Below the pieces are notes generated by a model, which saw only the letters and a list, made by a program, of their open reading frames with translations, was not told the DNA's origin and did no database searches. Both the position numbers and the translations under genes were made by a program. A stretch of 13,960 bases of DNA, from assembly GCA_030150265.1 (NCBI GenBank), contig JASLGG010000001.1, positions 1 to 13,960 on the forward strand. Reading direction: 5' to 3'. Source of the DNA: Protaetiibacter sp. Its GTDB lineage: Bacteria; Actinomycetota; Actinomycetes; Actinomycetales; Microbacteriaceae. Positions 7,432 through 13,296 of this stretch are shown here, piece by piece; the stretch's first letter is position 1, and every line of letters begins with the position of its first letter.

Positions 7432-7899
7432 TCACCTGGTTCCCCAGTTGTAGTGCTGCTTCTGCAGCTTGAGATAGACGAAGGTCTCGGTCGCCTGGAC
7501 GCCGTCGAGCCGACGGATCCGCTCGTTGAGCAGCTCGATCAGGTCGTCGTCGTCCTCGCAGACGATCTCGGCCAGGATGTCGTAGCTGCCCGCGGTGAGC
7601 ACGATGTAGTCGACGGCCGGGATCTCCCCGAGCCGTGCGGCGACGACGCGGCTGTCGCCGGTGACGCGGATGCCGATCATGGCCTGGCGGAAGAAGCCGA
7701 GCTGCATGGGGTCGGTGACCGCGACGACCTGCATGACGCCGGATTCGGTGAGCTTCTGCACGCGTTGTCGCACAGCCGCCTCCGAGAGACCGACGGCCTT
7801 GCCGATCTCCGCATAGGAGCGGCGGCCGTCCTCCTGCAACTGCTCGATGATCGCCTTCGACACGGCGTCGAGGGCGGCCGGGCGGCTACGTGGCGTCAT
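7432..7899 (-). CDS. Lrp/AsnC-family transcriptional regulator
   Basis: The 155-residue protein has the Lrp/AsnC layout. An N-terminal helix-turn-helix comes first (ALDAVSKAIIEQLQEDGRRSYAEIGKAVGLSEAAVRQRVQKL, about residues 9-50). An RAM-type effector-binding domain follows, with the VDYIVLTAGSYDILAEIVCEDDDDL strand pattern and the final ATETFVYLKL. Such proteins form dimers and octamers and sense amino acids or related small molecules. It heads the operon with the aminotransferase and oxidase, seven bases ahead of the aminotransferase start, and faces the aldehyde dehydrogenase across a 113-bp control region. The ATG at 7899 is supported by a promoter that would make the mRNA leaderless (GAGAAT 12 bases upstream, TTGTTT 17 bases further). 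It is most likely the local regulator of this catabolic unit and of itself. Confidence 0.92.
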   Translation of the reverse strand: MTPRSRPAALDAVSKAIIEQLQEDGRRSYAEIGKAVGLSEAAVRQRVQKLTESGVMQVVAVTDPMQLGFFRQAMIGIRVTGDSRVVAARLGEIPAVDYIVLTAGSYDILAEIVCEDDDDLIELLNERIRRLDGVQATETFVYLKLQKQHYNWGTR

Positions 7900-7901
7900 G
7901 C

Positions 7902-7909
7902 ACGGATTC
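7902..7909. promoter_or_regulatory. Possible third regulator half-site at the lrp start
   Basis: ACGGATTC differs in one base from ACGGAATC, the core of the inverted-repeat arms at 7936-7973. It overlaps the lrp -10 box (7906-7911). A regulator bound here would block its own promoter. Eight bases with one mismatch is weak evidence. Confidence 0.25.
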
Positions 7910-7934
7910 TCTCATCCTGAAGCTGCATAAACAA
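7906..7934 (-). promoter_or_regulatory. Promoter of the lrp-aminotransferase-oxidase operon
   Basis: Read on the minus strand, TTGTTT (7934 to 7929) and GAGAAT (7911 to 7906) are spaced by exactly 17 bases, and the -10 box begins 12 bases before the ATG at 7899. This is the best-formed sigma-A-type promoter in the window and predicts a leaderless transcript, since no ribosome binding site precedes that ATG. Confidence 0.5.
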
Positions 7935-7935
7935 G

Positions 7936-7973
7936 TGATTCCGTCATCCGACGCGCCGTGCACGACGGAATCA
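7936..7973. promoter_or_regulatory. Perfect 10-bp inverted repeat, candidate operator for the Lrp-type regulator
   Basis: TGATTCCGTC at 7936-7945 and GACGGAATCA at 7964-7973 are exact reverse complements separated by 18 bases. The left arm lies directly behind the -35 box of the lrp promoter and the right arm just ahead of the -35 position of the dehydrogenase promoter. The pair therefore sits between the two divergent promoters, where an activator or a looping regulator would bind. The arms are clear in the sequence; binding by the adjacent Lrp/AsnC protein is inferred. Confidence 0.55.
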
Positions 7974-8000
7974 GCAGTTCCAAGGCCCCAGGGGAGCGGC

Positions 8001-8006
8001 TATGGT
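8001..8006 (+). promoter_or_regulatory. Candidate -10 box for the aldehyde dehydrogenase gene
   Basis: TATGGT matches TAnnnT and begins exactly 12 bases before the ATG at 8013, predicting a leaderless mRNA. The -35 region (TTCCAA at 7978-7983, 17-base spacing) is poor, which fits a promoter that needs an activator bound at the adjacent inverted repeat. Confidence 0.45.
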
Positions 8007-8012
8007 GTGCAC

Positions 8013-9449
8013 ATGGCCGAACGGATCCTGCGCAACTTCATCGGGGGCGAGTACGTCGACGCGCGCGGCGACGACAGCTTCGCCGTGATCGACCCCGCCA
8101 CCGAGCAGAGCTACGCGAGCTCGCCCGTCTCCGGGCAGGCGGATGTCGACGCGGCCTTCGCGGCCGCGGCCGCGGCGTTCGAGACGTGGGGCGAGTCGAC
8201 CCCCGCCGAGCGGCAGCTCGCGCTGTTCCGCATCGCCGACCGGATGGAGGAGCGCGCCGACGAGTTCGCCGACCTCGAGTCGCAGGACACCGGCAAGCCG
8301 CGAGCGACGCTCGTGGAGGACGAGATCCTGCTCTCGGTCGACCAGATCCGCTTCTTCGCCGGCGCCGCACGCAACCTCGAGGGCCGTGCGACCGCCGAGT
8401 ACATGCCCGACCACACGAGCTCGATCCGCCGCGAGCCGATCGGCGTCGTGGCCCAGGTGACCCCCTGGAACTATCCGCTCAACATGGCGGTGTGGAAGTT
8501 CGCGCCCGCCCTCGCGGCCGGCAACACGACCGTGCTCAAGCCCTCCGACACGACCCCGCAGACGACGCTCCTGCTCGCCGAGATCGCGGCCGAGTTCCTG
8601 CCGGCGGGCGTGCTCAACGTCATCACGGGCGACCGCACCACCGGCGCGCGCATGATCGAGCACCCCACTCCGCAGCTCGTGTCGATCACGGGCTCGGTGC
8701 GCGCCGGCATGGAGGTCGCCCGCTCCGCGGCATCCGACCTCAAGCGCGTGCACCTCGAGCTCGGCGGCAAGGCACCGGTGATCGTCTTCGACGACGCCGA
8801 CATCGCGAAGGCCGTCGAGGGCATCGCCGCGGCCGGCTACTTCAACGCCGGGCAGGACTGCACGGCGGCGACGCGCGTGCTCGTGCACGAGCGCATCCAC
8901 GACGAGTTCGTGGCGGCGATGGGCGCCCACGTGCGCGACCACGTCGTGACCGGTGCTCCCGACGAGCCCGGCACGACCTTCGGCCCGGTCAACAACAGCG
9001 GCCAGCTCGAGCGCGTGCTCGGAATGCTCGAGGCGCTGCCCGCCCACGCCGAGGTGCAGGCGGGCGGTGCGCGCGTGGACCGGGCCGGCTACTACATCCA
9101 GCCGACGGTCGTGTCGAACCTGCGCCAGGACGACGACGCCATCCAGACCGAGATCTTCGGCCCCGTCGTCACCGTCCAGCGCTTCTCGGACGAGTCGCAG
9201 GCGCTCGCCTGGGCCAACGGGGTGCAGTACGGTCTCGCCTCGAGCGTCTGGACGCGCGACCACGGGCGCGCGATGCGCTTCGCGAAGCACCTCGACTTCG
9301 GCTGCGTGTGGATCAACACCCACATCCCGATCGTCGCCGAGATGCCCCACGGCGGCTTCAAGCACTCCGGCTACGGCAAGGACCTGTCCATGTACGGCCT
9401 GGAGGACTACACCCGCATCAAGCACGTCATGAGCTACATCGGCGAATAG
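8013..9449 (+). CDS. Aldehyde dehydrogenase, gamma-aminobutyraldehyde dehydrogenase type
   Basis: This is a 478-residue NAD(P)-dependent aldehyde dehydrogenase. It has the cofactor segment VTPWNYPLNMAVWKFAPALAAGN (about residues 149-171), the general base Glu249 in LELGGKAPVIVF and the catalytic Cys283 in FNAGQDCTA. Near the end are EIFGPVVTV and the HGGFKHSGYGKDLSMYGLEDYTRIKHV tail, whose pattern is like PatD/gamma-aminobutyraldehyde dehydrogenases. In this setting it would oxidise the aminoaldehyde made by the neighbouring transaminase or oxidase, for example 4-aminobutanal to GABA. The start at 8013 gives the family N-terminus (MAERILRNFIGGEYVD) and lies 12 bases behind TATGGT; an in-frame ATG at 7890 would run through the operator and the lrp start. 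A strong terminator lies 80 bases after the stop. It is the last gene in left-part codon style. Confidence 0.92.
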   Translation: MAERILRNFIGGEYVDARGDDSFAVIDPATEQSYASSPVSGQADVDAAFAAAAAAFETWGESTPAERQLALFRIADRMEERADEFADLESQDTGKPRATLVEDEILLSVDQIRFFAGAARNLEGRATAEYMPDHTSSIRREPIGVVAQVTPWNYPLNMAVWKFAPALAAGNTTVLKPSDTTPQTTLLLAEIAAEFLPAGVLNVITGDRTTGARMIEHPTPQLVSITGSVRAGMEVARSAASDLKRVHLELGGKAPVIVFDDADIAKAVEGIAAAGYFNAGQDCTAATRVLVHERIHDEFVAAMGAHVRDHVVTGAPDEPGTTFGPVNNSGQLERVLGMLEALPAHAEVQAGGARVDRAGYYIQPTVVSNLRQDDDAIQTEIFGPVVTVQRFSDESQALAWANGVQYGLASSVWTRDHGRAMRFAKHLDFGCVWINTHIPIVAEMPHGGFKHSGYGKDLSMYGLEDYTRIKHVMSYIGE

Positions 9450-9451
9450 GG

Positions 9452-9503
9452 CTCATTCGGGTTGTTACCGGCCAGTTCGTCCCCGTCAGCCCACGTGAAT
9501 GAG
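9452..9503. repeat. Widely spaced 7-bp inverted repeat at the composition break
   Basis: CTCATTC (9452-9458) and GAATGAG (9497-9503) are exact reverse complements, 38 bases apart. They start two bases after the aldehyde dehydrogenase stop, where the left-part DNA style ends. I see no transposase, flanking target duplication or T-run, so neither a mobile-element end nor a terminator is supported. Confidence 0.3.
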
Positions 9504-9528
9504 TTATAAACGACCGTAGTTGGGATGG

Positions 9529-9588
9529 GTGGTCGCGGCCCGGGGTTCTTGAGGGGGGACCCCGGGACCGCGCCACTTTTTCTTTTCT
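9529..9588 (+). terminator. Strong rightward intrinsic terminator
   Basis: The arms pair as GTGG (9529-9532) with CCAC (9573-9576), CGCGG (9534-9538) with CCGCG (9568-9572), and CCCGGGGT (9539-9546) with ACCCCGGG (9559-9566). That is a 17-bp stem with two single-base bulges (T9533, A9567) and a 12-base loop. TTTTTCTTTTCT follows immediately at 9577-9588. This is a textbook rho-independent terminator and would end rightward transcription from the aldehyde dehydrogenase side. Confidence 0.85.
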
Positions 9589-9620
9589 GGAATAAGAAAG
9601 GGTCCCAGCGTACCGGACCC
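9589..9620 (-). terminator. Leftward intrinsic terminator of the 237-aa gene
   Basis: On the minus strand GGGTCC (9620-9615) and GGACCC (9605-9600) form a 6-bp stem with a 9-base loop, followed by TTTCTTATTCC. It begins 16 bases after the stop of the minus-strand gene at 9636. It stands back to back with the rightward terminator, together insulating both sides. Confidence 0.65.
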
Positions 9621-9635
9621 ACCTCTTACGGCCGG

Positions 9636-10349
9636 CTAATACTCCTCGTCCTCGGGTCCCCACCCGTGCGCGGTGACCACGGTGTGATGGCTGGTCCCCG
9701 GGGGCACCGGCGGTACCGGGGGAGCCGGAGGCATGGGCGGGACCGGTGGTACGGGCGGGACCAACGGTGCGGGCCGGGACATGGTGGCCCGGAATCCGCC
9801 CCCGGTGGCCTGGGCCCAGGCCCAGCCGGGCTCGGCCTCCCACACCTCACCGTCCGCTTCTTCCCCGGCCGCGTCGGCGGCCAGGCCGGCCCGCTCCTCG
9901 GCCGCGCCGGCCGCTTCCTCGGCCCGGTCGGCCCGCACCCGGGCCTGGCCCGCGGCCTCCTGAAGCTCGCCCGCGCGTCCCCGGAGCCGCCGCAGCTCCT
10001 CCGGCGCCGCCCATTCCGCCGCCTCTTCGGCCGCGTCCGCGGCTTCCCCGGCCCGGTCCTCGGCGGCCGAAGCCACCTCCTCCGCCTGGTCGGCCAGCTC
10101 CCGGGCCCGGTCGGCGGCCTGCTCGGCCTGCTCGGCCGCGGCTTCGAGCCGGTAGACCAGCGTGCGGGCGTCGATCTCCTCCGGACTCACCCCTTCGGCC
10201 GCGGCCTCCCGGGCGTACTGCTCTTCCGGGGTCACCGGGCCCGCGCGGCCGGAGCCGTCGAGCACGGCCCGGCGGGCCACCACGTAGGACTCCCCGGTCT
10301 CGGCCATGCGGCGCCGGATGGCCGCCTTCTGCATCTTGTTCTGCGTCAT
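9636..10349 (-). CDS. Uncharacterised coiled-coil protein with ARR-type N-terminal motif and proline-rich tail
   Basis: I do not recognise a named family for this 237-residue protein. Three parts are visible. Residues 1-30 hold KAAIRRRMAETGESYVVARR; a basic RRMAxTGExYxxARR block of this kind recurs, from memory, at the N-terminus of varied actinobacterial proteins and its job is unclear to me. Residues about 58-166 are almost only Ala, Glu, Arg, Asp and Gln with heptad-like spacing, so a long soluble coiled coil is likely. Residues 193-218 are a Pro-Pro-Val/Met/Ala repeat, followed by a short His/Trp-containing acidic end. No signal peptide or membrane helix is seen. GGGAAG lies about 10 bases before the ATG at 10349. 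The third-position GC is high, with Ala-rich bias that could also arise in a spurious frame, but the terminator behind it and the start support a real gene. Confidence 0.7.
   Translation of the reverse strand: MTQNKMQKAAIRRRMAETGESYVVARRAVLDGSGRAGPVTPEEQYAREAAAEGVSPEEIDARTLVYRLEAAAEQAEQAADRARELADQAEEVASAAEDRAGEAADAAEEAAEWAAPEELRRLRGRAGELQEAAGQARVRADRAEEAAGAAEERAGLAADAAGEEADGEVWEAEPGWAWAQATGGGFRATMSRPAPLVPPVPPVPPMPPAPPVPPVPPGTSHHTVVTAHGWGPEDEEY
9696..9773 (-). repeat. Tandem Pro-Pro-Val coding repeat
   Basis: This stretch codes residues 193-218 of the 237-aa protein as imperfect 9-base units reading Pro-Pro-Val, with Met or Ala in place of Val in some copies. On the plus strand it appears as GGnGGnACC-like units. 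Such a run can change in copy number by slippage and would form a stiff polyproline II arm. Confidence 0.6.
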
Positions 10350-10510
10350 GATCGTTTCTTCCCGGCGAGACGGCCCGCGTCTGCTCGCCCAGGGGAAAAT
10401 GACCAGACGAAAGTAGCGGCGCGAGTCAACGGACCCTTGTCCTCGTCGCCGCCGCGGCGCGGGCCACGTGCGGCTCGGAAGCAGGCAGGCGCAGCTGCCA
10501 CTGAGGGCAG

Positions 10511-10561
10511 CATAAAACAGAATCCCGGTTTGCGCCCCTGCGGAAGAGGGCGCAAACCGGG
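10511..10561 (-). terminator. Leftward terminator with 14-bp perfect stem behind the 394-aa gene
   Basis: The arms at 10524-10537 (CCCGGTTTGCGCCC) and 10548-10561 (GGGCGCAAACCGGG) pair perfectly over 14 bp with a 10-base loop. On the minus strand the stem is followed by ATTCTGTTTTATG, a broken T-run. It starts 18 bases after the stop of the gene at 10580. It separates that gene from the 237-aa gene, so the latter needs its own promoter in 10350-10510. A TTGACT (10429 to 10424) and a TACTTT (10415 to 10410) lie there on the minus strand, but with the wrong spacing to each other. Confidence 0.8.
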
Positions 10562-10579
10562 AGCTGCGAACGAGACCGG

Positions 10580-11764
10580 TCAGGTCGTCAGGGCCACCGG
10601 GACCGGCTCGTTGGGCACCAGCGTGGCCACCGAGACGTGCGGCCAGGTCAGCCCGTTGAAGTTGATCAGGACCGTCTGCGTGTACTGAATCTGGGTGTAC
10701 CAGACCTCGACGACGGTCTCCTCGGTGCTCGGCGTCATCGCGGTCACCGAGTAGCTGACCACTGGATCCCCGGCGTTGCCGGAGCCCGCGACGATGATCG
10801 GCTGCTTGCCGGTGCCGGCCGGCACCGTGATGGTCTCGGTGACGGTTTCAACCCAGAAGATCGCCGACATCTGGATCGCGTTGGCGTTCGGGGCGCTGCC
10901 GTCCTGGTTGCCGAGCAGGAACGCGATGTCGGTGGTGCCGCCACCGAACAGCGGAGCCTTCGGGCTGGTGCTGATCGCCAGCACGGTCGTGGCGATGATG
11001 TTCTGGGCGTCGGCGCGGTTCTTCAGGACCAGGTTGGGGTTGTCCAGGATGCCCTGCGTGATGGTCCCGGCCGCGATGAAGGCGGTCAGGTCCTGCGGCA
11101 GCCGGAAGGTCCCGGTGTCGGCCGCGGTCTGGCTGGGGAACTTGATCGGCTGGCCCGGATTCCCGATCGGGAAGGGCGTGATGTCGACCGGCGCGATCTG
11201 CGGGCCGCCGTTGAGGGTGAAGGAGGTGCCCTGGGCCTCGATCGTGGTCCCGTGCGGGATGGAGGCCATCCGCACGACCGAGATGGGCTCGTCCGGCGTG
11301 GTCGTGGCCGGGACGCTCAGCCACACGCCCGGCTCGAAGTGAATGCCGACCGGGTTGCCCGGATCGGTGATGTCGTTGATGGTCTGCAGGTACGGGATCC
11401 CGTTGAGGAAGGCGTCGCCCTGCACCGTGCCGCGGTTGGGGATCGATCCGAGCGGCGCCGAGAACGACAGCGTCTCCTGGGTGAGGTTGAGCTCGAGGAC
11501 GTTGTCGTTCGGGCCGGTGGCCGGATTGGTCAGCGTCGTCGCGCTGCCGGCGGCCACGTTCTGCGGGCGGAAGATGGTGTTCAGGCCGTTGCCCCTGAAC
11601 GTTCCGGCGAAGCCGGCGATGCCGCCCAGATCCGGCGCGGCGGCCGGGGCGGTGGCGGTTTCGGCGGCGAAGTGTGCTCGCCGCTCCGGTGTGGACGGTA
11701 CTGCGTCCCACCGGAACCCCCTGGTCTGCTGGAGGACTTGCTCGGTTGGCACGATGTCGGCCAT
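10580..11764 (-). CDS. Calycin/heme-binding-protein-like protein of unknown function
   Basis: This 394-residue protein is beta-rich, has few Lys and Cys, and shows no signal peptide or membrane helix. The N-terminal 45 residues look disordered. Then comes a conserved-looking series: GTFRGNGLNTIFRP (about 54-67), DNVLELNLTQETLSFS, LGSIPNRGTVQ, IPYLQTINDI, IHFEPGVWLSVPATT, and VVRMASIPHGTTIEAQGT. From memory this pattern matches a bacterial and fungal family usually labelled heme-binding protein, and GTxRGxG...I with HxEPGxW recalls the nitrobindin/lipocalin-like barrels. I cannot confirm heme binding. The C-terminal part (about 250-394) seems a second beta domain. The start ATG at 11764 has GGGGGA about 6-11 bases upstream. 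It is divergent from the FAD oxidoreductase gene, with 95 bp between them, and ends in a strong terminator. Confidence 0.7.
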   Translation of the reverse strand: MADIVPTEQVLQQTRGFRWDAVPSTPERRAHFAAETATAPAAAPDLGGIAGFAGTFRGNGLNTIFRPQNVAAGSATTLTNPATGPNDNVLELNLTQETLSFSAPLGSIPNRGTVQGDAFLNGIPYLQTINDITDPGNPVGIHFEPGVWLSVPATTTPDEPISVVRMASIPHGTTIEAQGTSFTLNGGPQIAPVDITPFPIGNPGQPIKFPSQTAADTGTFRLPQDLTAFIAAGTITQGILDNPNLVLKNRADAQNIIATTVLAISTSPKAPLFGGGTTDIAFLLGNQDGSAPNANAIQMSAIFWVETVTETITVPAGTGKQPIIVAGSGNAGDPVVSYSVTAMTPSTEETVVEVWYTQIQYTQTVLINFNGLTWPHVSVATLVPNEPVPVALTT

Positions 11765-11846
11765 GGTTTTTCCCCCGTTCTCCGAGCTGCTTATGACCGG
11801 ACGGAGTCACGGCCCGGCCCGCCTGATGCACCGGAACGGGACGCGA

Positions 11847-11852
11847 TAGATT
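11847..11852 (+). promoter_or_regulatory. Candidate -10 box for the second FAD oxidoreductase gene
   Basis: TAGATT begins 13 bases before the ATG at 11860, one base further than in the left-part examples, and would also give a leaderless or nearly leaderless mRNA. No ribosome binding site lies before that ATG. A second in-frame ATG is at 11869. Confidence 0.35.
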
Positions 11853-11859
11853 CGGCGCG

Positions 11860-13296
11860 ATGCGGATCATGTCGAAACCTTCGGCTGACCCGGCGGCCCG
11901 GGACCACGCGGAGCGGGCACTGGCCGGGGCCCGGCCGCGCTCGTTCTGGACCAGCCAGCCGGGGGCGCCCGAGCCCGCCGGCCCGCTGACCGGGACGCAG
12001 CAGGCCGGCCTGGCCGTGGTCGGCGGCGGGTTCTCCGGTCTGTGGACCGCGCTGCGGGCCCGGGAACGGGACCCGTCCGCCGACGTGGTGCTGATCGAGG
12101 CCAGCACCTCGGGCTGGGCGGCGTCGGGGCGTAACGGCGGATTCTGCTCGGCCAGCTTGACCCACGGGATAGGAAACGGCCTGAGCCGCTACCCCGACGA
12201 GATGCCCCAGCTGGAAAAGCTCGGCGCGCAGAACCTGGCCGAGATCGGCCAGACCATCGCCACCCACGGGATCGACTGCGATTTCACGCCGGCCGGGGAG
12301 CTGGCTGTGGCCACCGCGGCCTGGCAGCTCGACGGGCTGACCGAGGAAGCGGAGGCGGCCCGCGCCCTCGGCCACGAGGTGACCGAGCTGGACGCGGCCG
12401 GTGTCCGGGCCGAGCTGGACTCGCCGGTCTTCCTCGGCGGCACCTGGTACCACGACACCTGCGCCATGCTTGACCCGGCCCGGCTGGCCCGCGGCCTGCG
12501 GCAGGCCTGCCTGGACGCGGGCGTGCGGATCTTCGAGCACAGCCCGGTACGGTCCATCCGCTCCGACGGGGCGGGGCTGAAGCTGACCACCGCTGACGGG
12601 CAGCTACGGGCTGGGCAGGTCGCCTTGGCCACCGGGGCCTACCCGCCGCTGCTGCGCCGGATCGGTCACTACTTCGTCCCGGTCTACGACTACGTGCTGG
12701 TCACCCGGCCGCTGACCGCCGCCGAGCTGGCCAGCGTGGGCTGGCGGCACCGGCAGGGCGCCGCCGACAGCGGCAACCAGTTCCACTACTTCCGGCTCAC
12801 CGCGGACAACCGGATCCTGTGGGGCGGCTACGACGCGGTGTATTTCACCGGCGGCACGGTGGGCCGCGGTCACGACCAGCGGCCGGCCACGTTCCGCCCG
12901 CTGGCCGAGCACTTCTTCGCCACGTTCCCGCAGCTGGAGGACGTGACGTTCGAGTACACCTGGGGCGGCTCGATCGACACCTGCAGCCGGTTCTTCGCGT
13001 TCTACGGCACCGCGTTCGGCGGGCGGCTGGCCTACGCCTGTGGCCACACCGGGCTCGGGGTCGGGGCCAGCCGGTTCGGGGCCAACGTGATGCTTGACCA
13101 GCTGTCCGGCCAGTCGACCGAGCGGACGTCACTGGAGCTGGTCCGGTCCCGGCCGGTGCCGTTCCCGCCGGAGCCCGCGCGGTCGGCGGTCATCCAGCTC
13201 ACCCGGGCCTCGCTGGCCCACGCTGACCGGGACGCCGGGCGGCGCAACCTGTGGCTCCGGACCCTGGACCGCCTGGGCCTGGGGTTCGACTCCTAG
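11860..13296 (+). CDS. FAD-dependent oxidoreductase, DAO family (second, diverged copy)
   Basis: This 478-residue flavoenzyme has the dinucleotide motif LAVVGGGFSGLWTALRA (about residues 51-67), the strand end VVLIEAS, and AASGRNGGFCSASLTHG (88-104), the same loop type as in the oxidoreductase at 4640-6019. Later marks are the FEYTWGGSIDT segment and YACGHTGLGVGASRFGAN, which closes the FAD site. It belongs to the PuuB-like branch of the D-amino-acid-oxidase superfamily; the substrate is not known. It is clearly different in sequence from the left copy outside the motifs, so it is not a recent duplication. By hand count it uses 35 CTG and 8 CTC leucine codons, the reverse of the aldehyde dehydrogenase gene. 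It is divergent from the 394-aa gene and lies 82 bp ahead of pgi. Confidence 0.9.
   Translation: MRIMSKPSADPAARDHAERALAGARPRSFWTSQPGAPEPAGPLTGTQQAGLAVVGGGFSGLWTALRARERDPSADVVLIEASTSGWAASGRNGGFCSASLTHGIGNGLSRYPDEMPQLEKLGAQNLAEIGQTIATHGIDCDFTPAGELAVATAAWQLDGLTEEAEAARALGHEVTELDAAGVRAELDSPVFLGGTWYHDTCAMLDPARLARGLRQACLDAGVRIFEHSPVRSIRSDGAGLKLTTADGQLRAGQVALATGAYPPLLRRIGHYFVPVYDYVLVTRPLTAAELASVGWRHRQGAADSGNQFHYFRLTADNRILWGGYDAVYFTGGTVGRGHDQRPATFRPLAEHFFATFPQLEDVTFEYTWGGSIDTCSRFFAFYGTAFGGRLAYACGHTGLGVGASRFGANVMLDQLSGQSTERTSLELVRSRPVPFPPEPARSAVIQLTRASLAHADRDAGRRNLWLRTLDRLGLGFDS

Noticed and set aside
6420..7472. A 350-codon plus-strand frame opposite the aminotransferase
   Set aside because: It is the antisense shadow of a class III aminotransferase with intact PLP motifs; no family features appear in the plus reading.
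7890..8012. Upstream in-frame start for the aldehyde dehydrogenase
   Set aside because: It would begin inside the lrp gene and translate through the inverted repeat and both promoters. The start at 8013 matches the family N-terminus and the -10 spacing.
1..9449. Apparent enrichment of CGGATG/CATCCG in the left part
   Set aside because: A rough hand count gave about 21 sites in 9.4 kb on the left and 6 in 4.5 kb on the right. The difference is small and such hexamers arise from codon pairs; it is not solid evidence for a motif system.
9452..9503. Inverted repeat CTCATTC/GAATGAG as an insertion-sequence end or attachment site
   Set aside because: Only 7 bp per arm, no target duplication, no transposase or integrase nearby, and no second copy noticed.
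10637..11989. A 450-codon plus-strand frame opposite the 394-aa gene
   Set aside because: It is Arg/Gly/Asp-rich without any motif, crosses the divergent promoter and enters the oxidoreductase gene in another frame. The minus-strand protein is beta-rich and motif-bearing.
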